Of a stretch of 64,000 nt of DNA, positions 24,481-38,184 are shown piece after piece. Made by a program: the position numbers and the translations under genes. The notes under the pieces are model-generated. The model was not told where the DNA came from. It did not search any database and saw only the letters and a list, made by a program, of their open reading frames with translations. Each line of letters begins with the position of its first letter. Within the stretch, counting starts at the first letter, position 1. Source of the stretch: Lithospermum erythrorhizon (lineage: Eukaryota > Streptophyta > Magnoliopsida > Boraginales > Boraginaceae); NCBI GenBank assembly GCA_019722365.1, contig JADFUC010000776.1:372001-436000 (forward strand), read 5' to 3'.

Positions 24481-25258
24481 ATAATTTTTGATGAGTTCTT
24501 GAATTTTTTTTTGAATTTGTGTCAGATGTTTAGATCTTAGATTTTGATGTAATGATATGAGAAAGCAAATTTTATGTAATAATATATTTATATAACTATA
24601 TTATAATCTTGAATGTATGAAAAAGATATGTGTTTCTGATTATGCATATTCTCGTTATAGAAAATGCTAGACAATATTATTTCGTCCAAATCATATAAAA
24701 GTCAAATAATCATATAAAAGTCAACATTAATTATTTCGTCCCAAAAAATTAATTGACTTGAGTTACTAATTGAGTAGAACTGTAATTAAGTAAAGATGTT
24801 TCAGAGGAGTTAGTACTCTGAGGTAAATTGAAAATTGAAAGTCTCTTTTTTAAATATGAATTTCTCGGTGTTGCCTTTCAGTTTTCCTTTCCAATGCCAT
24901 TCATGGTGTATTAGAGATTCCTTTGTTACCTCAACCTTATTGATGATGCAACCATGAGTCAAGCCGGAGTATGAAAACAAGCATGTTTGTTATGTTATAT
25001 ATGAAATCCAATCAAGAGTAAAAATACATATTCTTTAAATTTTTAAGAATTATACAATTTGGAACTAAGTACGAATCAATTGAATTTGAATTAGATAGTA
25101 CAATTTTAATTTCTTTCATAGTTGGTGATTGATATTGAATATTATTATTGGGCTTCAATTCGAATTAGAGCCTATTATAAATTCATAAGTGTTCATTTTC
25201 ATTTGTCATTGAGATTAATAATTTGTTTTATATATAGTGCAGTTAGTACCAAATTTGC

Positions 25259-25289
25259 AGCCCGGCAATTGCCGGGCATGTGTCACTAG
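25259..25289 (+). mobile_element. Helitron 3' terminus
   Basis: The 18-base palindrome GCCCGGCAATTGCCGGGC, able to form a GC-rich hairpin, is followed after 8 bases by CTAG and then T. A subterminal hairpin followed by CTRR, inserted before T, is the defining 3' end of Helitrons. The 5' end (TC after A) upstream could not be fixed, and no Rep/helicase coding is present, so the element is non-autonomous. Confidence 0.55.
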
Positions 25290-26353
25290 TAATAATAATA
25301 ATATTATTAATGAGATGATGAAAATAAATGATTATATGATCTGCAACTTTTTTTCTGACATATTGATAATAACTTTTTTATTGTTTAGTAAAAAATATAA
25401 GTATAAATATAAATCTACATATATAAAAAAATGTTTGTGATTATTGCATATTGTTAGTCATTAGGCTATATTGTGACCAAGTAGATTTGAAGGATTTTCA
25501 TATTTCATGGCTGAAAATTTTGTGGCATTTGACTATATATGAATAGTAAGCCACCATTTTAGGCAATTGTTGCTCATTTCCAAGTTTTCTATGATTTTGA
25601 TGACGTGGCAAATTAAGGAAATTAATGACTTTTCTAAACCGCGTTAGATGTTGAGGACACCATGTATCCTCCACCAATAAGTCAAGATTAAGAAACTTGA
25701 CCTAATCAATTAACTATAAAAGTAGTTTATCTATATGTCTATGAGGCCTCACTTAGGTTAAACCATTAAGTTTGGTGTATTTTGGGTGAATCAGAATAAA
25801 TTGTGTTGATATAAATAATAAATCTACTTCAAAACTAATTCCTACTCAAATTGTTAATAATATCTTAATATCTTTTACCTTTTTTCTAAAACTTTCATTG
25901 TGCCTTTGATTTAATTAATTATACTTCATATATTTTAGACATAAAATATAATTATAACATGTAAGTACAACACAAAGAGCTAATAGATACAATGAAAATC
26001 ACTCTCTAGAAAGTATCAATTAAAGGAAGAAGTTTTGTCATAAGGCCTAAATGAATGACATCCTGAATGACGCCATTTTGAGATTATTACATTAACAGAT
26101 TTATCTATTGCAATATTTAAAGAATGTTAAAAAAATTGAAAGTCACGATAAATATGATTTTAAAATTGTTTTGGCTAAGGTCCAGACCGACCGGCGACCA
26201 ATACGTTGAGGAAATAGATAGTTCTTGAAATGAGTTTTTAAATTCCATTCCCTTAAAATAATTGGTTTCTTCACATGTAATTAAGCTAACTTGCACATTT
26301 TAATCTTGTGAACATACACTCCCTGCTGAGATCAAGAAACGCTACACACTGAC

Positions 26354-26374
26354 ATATATATATATATATATATA
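26354..26374. repeat. (AT)n microsatellite
   Basis: An uninterrupted alternating AT run of about 21 bases, in gene-free DNA. Confidence 0.8.
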
Positions 26375-28749
26375 CATACTTTATAAAAGAGAGATTCAAT
26401 AAAATGTTTCCTTTTTCATACATTATATTTGTAAATTTACTCGCCTAGGCCAAGTTAATATCCCGATGTTAGAATCGCCCAAACTTACACCAAGCAGTCA
26501 CCACATCATTAATGACCAAATTTAAAAGCATCTAATAATGCCCTTAAATAAACCCATATAAAAGACATCTAAAAAGAACGGTTTATAAGAAAGTAATTTA
26601 TCGTAGATTTCAATCACACAAAACAACTAAATATAAACAATCTTTCCAATGTACAAATGTCAACAAATATTTCACAACTCAAAATAACAACAATATGTAA
26701 CCAACTACAATCAAAAACAAGACTGGGTGGAGATCTACGACCACCCGCTGCTCACCTAAGCACTAAGTCATGATCACACGAACGATTCGGAAACATCAAG
26801 ACCACTGGCCAACCCACAAATAAATGCCGCCTGAAAGAACAGCCATGTTTTAAATAATACTTATCTCAATAGGAATGCCCACACCTAATGATAACGAATG
26901 ATAAAATAGAGATAGATATCACTCAAGCACCATTAGAATAAAATATCATTAGTTGAACATCATGTTGCAATGCAAAGTATGTTTTAATATCACATATTAC
27001 TATGATCATAAATTCATAGTCTATCAACTAAACATACATTCTAAGAAAGAACATCCAACTATAATCATGATCTCATAAAGAATAACACACCCAAATAAGC
27101 ACACAACTTTACCAACATAGTGTCATTTCCTAAAACCCACAACTAAACAACCTAATCAACTCCAACATAACCGATTTAACAAATAACCAACTCTCTATAG
27201 GAGAAACTTATATGTCCATCGATTACTGCTAAACAACACACTCGTAACGAGGTACGAGGCAAATACACCACACTCATACCGAGGTACAAGGCAATACCGG
27301 ATAGTACAACTCAACATACTTCAACAACCCTAAACAACTCATTCAATGCCATCCAACCAACAAACACCAAACCTCAATCAAAATTCCGAGATCAACTCAT
27401 CCAATTGACCAACCTCAGCACTTCAAAACCCTATAACAACAATAAAAATATATAGATAAACATGTTCTTTACAATTATCACCAATTCAACACATTCATAT
27501 TTATAAAGAAACTAATATAGATAACACCACCTTGGGCAAGGCACACAAACACCTCGCCTAATAATCAAGGTTTTCCCACGCCTCCCCTAAACCACAAACA
27601 CCGAAAAATTACAATTACTACTTACTACTCATTTTAATTGTTTAGTTAACTATCCAACTTTTTCAATAAATTTTAGTTATCGTGTGTCAACTTTAGGTGG
27701 AAAGACATTAAGCGTATTAAACGACCACAAAACAACAAAATTTCAACCACCCACCTCACCATAATCGCCCCCCACCCCACCCCAACACTAACACTTTTAA
27801 ACAACAAAATTCTAATCAATCCACAAATCAATTTTTTTCCAACTAATTTACCCATTTAACAACCTTTATTCCAAAATCAAATACTACCAATTTACACAAA
27901 ACCCATTTCAACATACTCTTCCAACATAAAAATCAAAACTTTTATCCCAAAACAACTATATTAAGGTCCAATAATGTACTTTTATAAATTTAAAGGTGAT
28001 TTAAATTAGTCAACATAAAAGTCAAAGTTCACAATAGTCAACTATTGCCCAATAAATAGATTTCAAGATAAAAATCATACATTTGATAATCTGTAAAGAT
28101 GTGAACAAGACATGAAGCTTAGATTCAAATAATATTTTACCAAGAAAAAAATCAAGGTATGGGAATGGTGGTTCCTACAACCAAGGGGACAGGGCCGAAG
28201 TCATGAAGAACGAATAACGGTTTGGGGTCAGTGAACTTAACATGTCAGACAAGGTTTTATTTCATTTTGTAATTTAATCTTTTATGAAAACTATTCTAAA
28301 TATATTATCCGCTAAATAAAATACTACTCATTAATAATTAGTCTCCCAGAACGATTTTATTCAAAGTATTTATATACTATCTCCGAGTCCCACCACCGTA
28401 TTTATATAATATAATTTAATCATAGTCGTAATCCGCTATTTCAATATTGCCCGCCCCAATAGAGTTAATTATAAGCATCCGATGGTTATCAAACGCCAAT
28501 AATAATAATTAAATAATAATGCTGAAGTTAAAATCACCAAATATTGATGTTACATGACTTATTGATAATTAAAATAAATAATTATATTTATGTTATTATT
28601 TTCATTGTAATTATAGATCATGACTCTATATAATATTGGAAAGTTACATGACTCTTATTATTCTATCTTTTTAGAGTTGCATAAAGAATATTGAATAATT
28701 AAATAAATATTTATATTTATGTAATTACTGGCCGTACGGCACCTATCTA

Positions 28750-31533
28750 TCTATATATACCTTCTAAAAGTATGAATAAGCATTGGTATTTCTTTCATTT
28801 TTGTAAAGACACTTATCACATATAATTATAATAATAATTATTTAATATGTAGTTAAATAATTACAATTTAATAATTATACTATTTTATATGACAAAAACT
28901 AAGAGACAATCTCTAATATCTATTGTCTATTAAACATCTATAATAATAATACAAACATAATAATGAAATATAAATTGTATAATATCTATGAAAATAAACT
29001 TAACAAAAAATATTTTGATTATTCAGATTAAAATCTATATTTATATATCTTCCTGGAAGTCGATAAAGTGTTTTATTCTTTTATTTTTTAATAAGAACAT
29101 ATCGTATTTAGCTGTTGTTTATTAAATTAAAAGAGAATATCATATATTATAATATCGTTAACTAATGAAATGCTGATACATGTGGTAACTCCTAAAATTT
29201 AAACAATTTAGTCATAGACCAGTATCTTTTAACTATATGATTTCTTTAAAAAAATTAATGAGTTATTATTAACCACTAAAAGCAAAAAGTCATTATTATA
29301 CTATTGAAAGTCAGAGTTATAATATACCTATGGTTATAAATTTCATTAGTATTTATTTTAAAAATTATTATAGTATACTTTTTATTTTATAAGATGATAT
29401 TATTTACTATACTTATTATCATAAAATATCTAAATTACTTGTAACTTCTAGTTTAACTTAAAAATTGATATATATATATAATAACATTATCATATTTTAT
29501 TTTCATAGATTTTATTACTTATATGGTGTTTATTATTTTAAAAATATTGAGTTTATTATTAGAACAAATAATTACTCTTTTTTTTTGTAAACGAAGGATG
29601 AATTTTATTAAAATAGAGTATATTACAGAGGCATTATGATGAAAATCTAAATTTATAAAAGGAGTTGAAACTCCTATCACCAAAATAATAATTACTCTTA
29701 AAATAAAATAAGTACATGAATTAATACATTTATTAACATTTTGAATAATTTATAGTGATCAGAGTTACAATACTTTATTATTCATAACCTATCTTAAAAT
29801 AAAATAAGTAAATGAATTAATGCATTTCACATCACGATAATAAAACACACATTAAAATTATAGATAATTTGCATTGAAAGTTACACACAATTTTAGTATT
29901 TCATAGTAATTGATCTAAAAAATAATAAAGTAAACAAATTTTACATTTCATAGCAAGAAAAAATACATTAAAATTATAGCTTTCTTAAGACAATTTATAG
30001 TGGTTGGTAGTTACAATAGTCTTATTATTCCACCTCTGGTTACAACTATAATTCCATTTTCTCAAATAATTTTTTATGATTAAACTTACTTGATTACATT
30101 CTAAAGGAAGTAATTGTATAAATATATATAATTAGCTAGCAGTCATCATGCTCTAAAAAAGTGAACCAATTTCTCTGTTTATATATCACACTAGAAGTTA
30201 GCTTTTCCTCACCAATGTCAAACATAACAATATAGACAATTAGAGTTTAGTATGTGGTGAACTAAAAAGTATATAATTATTAATTGTTATAAATAATGTT
30301 TTGATTGAATAAGTTTCTTTTCTATGTACCATTTATTTTTCTACTATGCACTGATATGTTGATTATCTCGATTATAATAACGTATCAAAGATACCTGAGT
30401 CTTTAAAATTTGGTATATTATCGATGCTCTAGATACAGATATATAAACTTGAAATTAAAATTCTTCATATGATTTATAACTAGACAAAAAGAGAAATTAT
30501 TTAACAAGTTCAACAGAAGATAAACAACTATATTATATTTCTTATCCCATGAACATACAAAAATTCAATAGGTTAGTTATATTTTTTAACTCAGATTTTT
30601 TAATACTTACCAATTATGTATATATGAGATATTTAATTTTACAAAAATCAAAATAGTTAACAAAGATTAATCGATGACTAAATATAGATTGGAATTATAT
30701 AAAACTTAAATAAGCATCGCGAATATTAATATGTTTTTTTATCCTAATTATTAATCATCGCTTTGATCCTAATAAATCAAGTGAATATGCATTATACATT
30801 CCATGACCTTTGATGAGATTAAACCATTAAAAGGTCGAAGTTGTATTACTTAAGTTATATATAAATATTTGATAACCAAAATTCAAAGAATGAAAATCTT
30901 AGTTATATGTACTTTTAAATTTTGTGAGAAATAACTCCTAAAAGACTATATTAAAGAAAAAAATTGACATTTGTCGCCTCTATTATCGATCTTCAGTTCA
31001 AAACTATAAAATGAAATTCGAACAATATATTATATCTATTTTTGTGATTTGAGTCTAAAAATATATTTGTTGAAATATACATACAAATAGAAGTAGAAAA
31101 ATTTATGTTTATTCTAATTTAAAAAATACTAATATTAGAATATTATATAATTTATTTATTTGAAGTAAATAGCCAATCATAAATATATATTATTCCTCCA
31201 TTTGCTATTGTAAGACCCCAAAGAATCGTTACTATTCAAATCAGACGTCTTCCTGCACTCATAACGTGAAAAATTAATGCTCAAAAGCTACTTTCAGACT
31301 GATCAACTCAAACAACACTTCTATTCACTCTGGGATAGGAAGTAGTAATTTCACACTAACCATTTACACATCTCATTATAACGATTTTCTTAATACACAG
31401 ATTTTTGGTGCCTTATAATATTTAAATGTAGGAGTAGTAAACTACTACATAAATTTGTTACTCTGTTAATGTATTGCTAAATACGATACTATTTCATTTT
31501 TATCCACTAAGAACGCACGTAATATATTACTAG
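28750..31533 (+). mobile_element. Possible non-autonomous Helitron
   Basis: The start TCTATATATACC, preceded by A, resembles plant Helitron 5' ends. The candidate end is CTAG at 31530-31533, followed by T and preceded by a weak remnant (aacgcacgt) where a hairpin would lie. The interior is extremely AT-rich with no ORF and contains an unrelated LINE tail. The hairpin is degenerate and the pairing of the two ends is inference. Confidence 0.25.
29580..29686 (-). mobile_element. 5'-truncated LINE 3' end with 13-bp target-site duplication
   Basis: Read on the minus strand, about 107 bases end with ttaataaaattcatccttcg, tttac and a run of A, as in 3' tails of plant LINEs. The identical 13-mer AATAATTACTCTT flanks it at 29567-29579 and 29687-29699. 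Severe 5' truncation with an A tail and variable-length duplication is the usual outcome of target-primed reverse transcription. A SINE is less likely because no pol III boxes are seen. Confidence 0.6.
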
Positions 31534-32368
31534 TGTATAAAATCTTGCAAATCACAAATCTTGCAAATCACACATTTCAAGAAAAATTCAGGGGACTTTG
31601 TTATGTTTTGTTATGATCCAAGTTAAAGGGAGGTAATGCAAGATTGAAATAATAGTTTTGGTGTGTCAGGTATATATTTTTGTACTCCATTCATAAAACA
31701 GTAAGTTATGATGCAATTTTTTAAATAAAGATTAATTGATGCAACAATGTGGATTTTGTTACAAATGAATCATTTGTTCATGTTCTCAGCACATATCAAA
31801 ATCATGCATTATTCAAAAGCCTCTTGCTTTTTTCCTTCCAAATTTCAAGAAGTTGTGAGCATGCATATTCATTTGTCCAGCTGATACATTCTGCAGCCTG
31901 ACAAGAAGAGCATGGCCAAATGGATAATGCAACTAATTGAACTCCAGTTACTTATTATGTATTTTCTGGTGTAATGGTCCAGGTATGGTATGGTCCCCTA
32001 TTTATCCCAATCCTAGTAGTATTGACTCCATCAGTTTACAGATGGTGGAACATTTAACCAATTCTGAATAAACAAGGCTGGTGGGCATGGCGTGGCGTTA
32101 GCTATTGGACACTGAACAGAACGATTCCTTCGACTTTTTTGTATTGGATCTACTATTGTATATACACTGCAGATGTCTTCGAAAGAAAGAACCTAGAGAT
32201 GCAAAAATAACAGGGAAATTGAGCCATGTGTTAATTGCAGGGGACTGACTTCTTGCTTGGGAGGATATTCGAGTGGTTGAGTGGTTCTATCTTACATTGA
32301 TAAAACAAGCACTTCCAGTTTACTCTCGCGATTTCCAATTAAATTTATGTCGTGGTTCATCAATTATT

Positions 32369-32890
32369 GACTAGGTCGGATGAATGATGAATGGCATGAA
32401 TAAGATTACTATAGATTCAAGAGTTTCAGAAGCAAACAATGTTGATAGGTTCATGCAATCAAGTTGGGCCAAGTGCTATGCAGTGTTATTTGGACAATCT
32501 TTGATTTCCTGAAAGTCTAAGAAGCAGAATACTATCTCCAGGTCTAGTGCTGAATCAGAGTATAGAAGTGCAGCAGTCACAGTGTGTGAGCTGAAATGGT
32601 TAAGCTATGTGTTACAGGATCTTAAGCAACCAGTTCAGAAATCGATTTCCTTGCACTGTGATAACAAGTCGGCCATTCAAATGATTGAAAATCCAATTTG
32701 TCATGAAAGAACCAAGCATATTGAGCTTGATTGCCATCTAATCCGAGATCATCACAAGTCTGGCTTTATCACACTGCACTACATTCCAACCAAAGCTCAA
32801 CTAGCGGATGTTTTTACAAAGATTTTGACAGCACCTGTTTTTTCTCATTTAGGGATAACTTTACTTGATTACATCTTTCAGTGGCGATAG
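32369..32890 (+). pseudogene. Ty1/copia retrotransposon RNase H relic
   Basis: The C-terminal part of a copia pol polyprotein is readable. SKKQNTISRSSAESEYRSAA corresponds to the WKSKKQ..SRSSAEAEYRA motif. It continues with LHCDNKSAIQMIENPICHER, TKHIELDCHLIRD, LHYIPTKAQLADVFTK and a normal family ending. Acidic RNase H residues (AESEYR, CDNKSA) are kept. Two tryptophans expected in the family are stops: one near 32372 (D-stop-VG) and one at 32510-32512 (S-stop-KSKKQ). No LTR, gag or reverse transcriptase is seen, so this is an old fragment. Confidence 0.8.
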
Positions 32891-33156
32891 CTTCATGAAC
32901 ATGAAGAAATCAAATTGATAGATGCGACATGGAATAAGAAGTACTATTAATATTCTGCAACAATATTATTTCTCTTGTTCTACAAGAATACGGATCAAAA
33001 TTAACAATGACATGATTCATATACTTCACATTTCAAGACATTGAATATTGAATTGGTGAATGAGTGGGAAGACGAGGCTTTTATTTCAATGTACATTCTC
33101 CCCAAACTTGTTGCATCCGTAAAATAAGTAAACATGTAATGGCAGAGAGAATTTTT

Positions 33157-34599
33157 TTATCCAACTCTAACTATTCTTCTTTGTTCCATCGAAATCTGAA
33201 TTTTTTCTTTAATTTGCTGCAGAGAATCAAGAGCTTCTTTAACAGATGCATCATGTACAACCACATCTCTAGCCAGCTCTGCTGTCTTAGGAAAATCGAC
33301 AGGGACCAATGCCATTGAGCAATCAACATTATCTATCCCTTCATTGTCCTCACCATTATTTTTGTGCTCCTCATTGGAAGAGTTCAAGCTAAATACAAAA
33401 GAATAGAGCTGTCAAATGCAAACTGATAATGACCAAATAGGGAAATAGCTTCATATATGTTTGTAATACCTTTGATCATCTACTTTTGACTCACGAGAGC
33501 TTCCATTCGAATTAGCTTCCCCGAATGAACTAAAAGTCTCTTCATCTCCTATACTTTCATTCCCTTTGCTAAATGAACTGATTCTCGATAACGAAACATC
33601 CTGTTTGTAGTTCTCAGAAACCACTGAAGACAACTTGATATTCTTAATCAAATCTTGAGTATCACTACTAATTGAACTAACTGTTTGTTGAGTAATAACT
33701 TTCTTTTCTTCTGTTTTCTTAGAAGTAGAAGAAGCAGAAGATGAGACAGAAGTGACTTCACTTGTATCAAATGAACAAGACTGATCTGATTCATCAAAAA
33801 CATATGAGGGGTTCGATATTTTCAACGATTGAAGCCTCTTCATCAACAATTTCAACCTTTTTTCTGCTTTCTTTCTTGATTTTATCTCCTCTTTCAACAG
33901 AGCTTCCAATTCAACCAACTAGCAAAACATAATTCATAAATCAAGAAAATGCAGAAAAGTTTCAATATTCGAAGTTAAACCAATCACATTATCAACAAAA
34001 ATGTATTATAAGTCTTTATTTTTATGAAAAAAACATATATGAGGGCCTAAAGAACCTTGTTTTCAGTTTGGTCTGCTACTTCTTTGGCATTTCTTGAAGC
34101 CAATCTCTCTGCAAGCACCTTCCTCATGACTTCTTTCTCCATCTCAGCCATACTACCAATGCAAAAAGATTCAAAGATAAATCAAGAATCACCGCAAAAC
34201 TAGAAAAATATAGGGAGGGGGCAGAATTCATATTCCACTTACATTGTCTTGAACTCCTCCAATCTAGTGAAATTTCTCTATAATTTGTGCAAAGTGTTAG
34301 AACAACAAATAAAAAAAAAACAAAACTGGCTGATATAGATTCAGTTTTTGAAAAAATAAGACAAAGGGGGAATAAAAAACATACACCTAGATTGAATGAA
34401 AGAACAAACATGCTAAAGACACATGTCCAGGGATAAATGGTTGAGCTACCCCACCTCTTGATTACTTAATTGTTTCATTTCAAAACCATATTTGAACTAC
34501 TATGCTAATTATAGTAGCTCCTTGTCTTCTACACGTTACATGTTTTAGAACTAGATTACTCACCAAAAAAATACTTCTAATTGAAGCTTGTCTGCTCAT
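33157..34599 (-). CDS. Conserved plant coiled-coil protein, unknown function
   Basis: I recognise the type but know no function. Five exons join in frame: 34599-34564, 34277-34243, 34152-34056, 33918-33470, 33388-33157, giving 282 residues. The N-terminal third is charged and likely helical: FTRLEEFKTIMAEMEKEVMR, KVLAERLASRNAKEVADQTE, then LVELEALLKEEIKSRKKAEK followed by RLKLLMKRLQSLKI. The middle (about residues 100-210) is Ser/Thr-rich and probably disordered. The C-terminus has VKEALDSLQQIKEKIQISME followed by QRRIVRVG, resembling a motif I associate with a plant family ending ALDGLRHAREKIQSSMERR...RVG. No signal peptide or membrane segment is seen. The small first exons (36 and 35 nt) are supported by splice sites and frame continuity, but the first ATG is less certain than the rest. 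Confidence 0.75.
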
Positions 34600-36185
34600 T
34601 GATGGAGTATAGAAGAGAAAACTTCATAAAATACTCTTCCATATTTGATTGATTATGATCATAATCGCATGAATTTAAAATTAATTACAGAGTGAGTCAC
34701 ATAAAAAGAAAATTAAAATTTTAAACTGAAGCACAACAATGTAGATTACAAATTTTAACGAAATAAGGCTACATTTTAAAAAAATTAAAAATAAATTTAA
34801 TATTAAAAAAATCAGACTCGCCAAGACTTATTTTGGTCCTCAAATAGCTCCGCCTCGATCATATATATTATATGGCTGATATTTTATTAGACCATGCTCT
34901 CAAGTATTCGACTAACCTTTCATGCATCAGGACTAATTTCACTTGTGAAACAGTAGTGAGACAGAGTATTACAAAATCTGGAATACACATTAAGTTCAAA
35001 TTATGCACATTATTGTGATAATTTGATAGGGTAGGGTTGTTCATATCTCTATAAATCATGAATTCCTATTTATGTTAAGAGTATAAAATAGGATAGAGAA
35101 AATTATTTTCAATATGAAAAATTGTAGAAATGGTTGAGCAATTGAATGTTGCATGGGTTTGTGTGTGAGCACTGAAATACACATGACTCCCGAGGCTATA
35201 TAGTTTCTGTGCGTGAATGGTAACAATCAACACTGCTTGTAAGTGCTCACCACCACATACACTTCACTTTCACAAACAATAATGGACAAATCCCATACAA
35301 AAGGCTAGCATCCTTCAAAAGAAAGATTCACCCTATTATATATTTATGGCTAAATTTCATTTAGTATCATAATTAATAAAATCATTTCAAATAAATATTT
35401 AAATTATATTTTTAGTACCTTGAGGATAAAATTAATTTTGACAAGAATAATTTTATGTCAAATAATTTTTATTAAACTCACCCATATATTCTAATTAGAC
35501 TAATCATATCATTTTAATTCAACCATTTTATTTATGTTTTATTTAAAATAAAATTAAATTTCAAAACAATCAATCATCATCCCTCTAACTCGCCCTTATT
35601 ATAATCATGAATGGACAATTCTACAAGCAAACTATACATAGCTTTTCTTATGTTATTTATATGGTCTCATCATTGTGTAATGATGACTGCTAAAAAAATG
35701 ATTTTTTTTATCAGTTGTTACAATACTCCCCTCCATCTCTATTTAAAGACCACTTATTTTTACACAAAGTTTAAATAAAATTTTAAACACACATTTCACA
35801 AATAAAGTTTCCTCCAATTTTTCTTATTAATTTGCAGAGAATCTGAAACCAAAAAGAATTTTTATTTTAAAATTGCTATTAGATTACCAAAAAAGGGATG
35901 GAGGGAGTATGAGTCGGACTAAATCCACACCCAAACAGTGTTACAATACTATGAAATACCTAATTTACCCTTAAATGAAACTTTTTCAAACACTACACTC
36001 ACAGTTAAGGGTTAAAATAATAATTTTACATAATTTATTTTACTGTTTAGGGAGTGCTTATAGCAGCCGAGGGGTATACGTTACTATTACATGGAGTATT
36101 GTTTTGGCTAAGCATGCCAAGTCCAGATTATTCATACTACCTAAAGAGAATAGACGGAGTTAATTACTAAATTTCACCAAATATT
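34600..36185. other. Intergenic region with one Stowaway-like MITE
   Basis: No gene is seen. AT-rich DNA upstream of the coiled-coil gene. The MITE at 35724-35909 is listed separately. Confidence 0.5.
35724..35909. mobile_element. Stowaway-like MITE
   Basis: The 186-bp element begins tactcccctccatctctatt and ends gggatggagggagta, near-perfect inverted ends of the ctccctccatc type, bounded by TA. There is no ORF. The terminus resembles the element at 16329-16582 but the interior differs. Confidence 0.75.
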
Positions 36186-38184
36186 TACTATTACATTTAT
36201 GACTCCACGCAACACCACCTATTGTATTTAGGTTAGTGGTTGTATTAGATCTAATGCAATGATCAACTATCATGGGATCAGCTGTAATAGGTCATTGGCC
36301 TATTGCAACGTAAAGTTTAACATAACAACCATTGCATTACCCCTATAACTAACGCAGAATTACTATTATTACAAATGCTTGCATATCGACAAATAATTTA
36401 AATAAATCATATAATATATGAATCGTATTTAAATGAATCACATAATACAAATATAAATGAATTGTATAATAAACAAAAATAGAATTTCATTGATATAAAA
36501 TCTATGATACAATATATAGTTTTCCGTAGATATAATATAAAAATTGGAGACTTCTTTACTACATAAATTCTCAAGTATTCATAACTAATAAAAAGTAATA
36601 CAAAAGTAACTATGCCTCATAAAGAAACTTCCCTTCTACAACTTCATCTTTGAATATATCCTCAAATATTATTCATTTACATTTTCCTGAAAATCACAAA
36701 GTTTGTACATATTAAAACAAAGAACACCTTTCGAATCGATAAAAAAAAACATACAAAACATTTTATTAATAAGATATAATCAAATTATTTATCATGCAGT
36801 ATATATAAATATAAGTCATATCCAATTGCAATTATATAGATATAAGTGACGAACCTTTTTCAAGTTCATAGAGCACTTCAATGTGTTAAGCTTAAAGTTA
36901 CCCTGCAAAGAAATCAATAAATATGAATATTACAATTCACTTCTCTCTAACTAAAAAAGAATATTACAATTCACTTCTCTCTAACTAAAAAAGACGAAAT
37001 TTATAAAAAAGATCACCATCATACACCAATCTTTACATAGAGTCAAAGAGTAGGACAAGAATATGCAAAAATACCAAATGTTTAATCCATACTCTTGGCG
37101 GAAACCTCAAAACTATTTTTTAGGACATCTATTCAACCATTAAATGAGATTAATGAGATTAGTCATAGGATTACATCTCTAATATTAGCTGTACTATCCA
37201 TTGATCAACCTGCACATTGGATGTAAACTTAATCAATTGAAAGCATAACTGAAATTACTTGACGAAACTTTTGTTTCAGAAATTATAACATTGCATCAAG
37301 AAACATACAAACACCTCGGAGGTGTATAACATTGTAGTCAGATCTGCCCAAAATTCATACAACTTTTTCATCTGCAAAGACCAATAAACACATACATTCT
37401 AGGGATTCAACAATATACAACCCCTTAGTCGTCTTTAAATGTTTAAGGAAACCTCGTGGTGGTGGAGGAATAATGTGGCGAAATGTTTTGGTGACTTTTA
37501 CTAATGTTTAATACAGAGTATACAAAGATTGTAAGAAGATATTAGCTATTATTCTAATTATCTACTACTGTTAATATTATTGTAGATAACGAATAGCATT
37601 GATTTAATTAATATACAGCTATCAAGTTAAATTATAATATTTATAATATATTTTATTTTTATTATGAAAATAACAAGAAATTATATTATGATAATATATT
37701 TTATTTTAAATTAGCTATATTAGTATGTATGTGTATTATCTATTTACTTAATTTGTAGTAGTGTCAACTAAATAATGTTACATGAACTACAATCTATTCC
37801 AACTATACCTCAAAACAATTGTTTATAAAATTTTATTTACATTATAAATAAGTTCATCACTTTTATTAGAGGAACTATACCAAAATTAATCATTTTGGAT
37901 AAGTTGTTGCATTAGCTACTGAAAAATTAGGTGGAAACTTTTGCCAACCCTTGAGAAGTCAAGCATTAGCCACTCTTCGAAAATTAGAGGGAACTTTTGT
38001 GCCAAAATTAATCCCTTTGAGAACTGCTGCATTACAATGTAACGGTTTCATACAAGCCAAGTGAATATGTATTGCAACGGTTAGGTGAATGACGTTGCAT
38101 TGAAGCTCTACTTTACAGAACGTCGCTTAGACGGAAGACATCGCCGCATTAGATACTCTTCCACCGCACAAAAATGTAGTAGTG
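36186..38184. mobile_element. CACTA (En/Spm) deletion derivative
   Basis: The right end is CAAAAATGTAGTAGTG (38169-38184). The left end TACTATTACATTTATG (36186-36201) matches its reverse complement at 13 of 16 positions. Both ends are followed outward by ATT (36183-36185 and 38185-38187), the 3-bp target duplication typical of CACTA elements. Subterminal DNA carries repeated words such as ttgcattagctactgaaaaa, cattagccactcttcgaaaa and ttgcaacg. There is no transposase ORF in the 2.0 kb interior. A second terminus-like word (tttgtagtagtg) at 37752-37763 suggests nesting or internal rearrangement. Confidence 0.6.
36925..36993. repeat. 34-35-bp tandem duplication
   Basis: The unit gaatattacaattcacttct plus ctctaactaaaaaa occurs twice in a row, almost identically, inside the CACTA-like element. 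Confidence 0.8.

Larger units (their letters stand above)
24481..32368. other. Gene-poor, AT-rich repeat region
   Basis: No protein gene is supported across almost 8 kb. Contents are the Helitron 3' end near 25259-25289, an (AT)n run at 26354-26374, a possible Helitron at 28750-31533 with a LINE tail inside it, and plain AT-rich DNA. 26460-28250 is slightly less AT-rich and has two similar words (cgaggtacgaggcaaata, cgaggtacaaggcaatac) near 27250-27300, which could be an old antisense LTR. I found no paired LTR or duplication to support it. Confidence 0.45.

Noticed and set aside
26460..28250. Solo LTR of a gypsy element in antisense
   Set aside because: Two similar internal words and a TG start at 26467 were suggestive, but no matching CA end or 5-bp duplication could be found.
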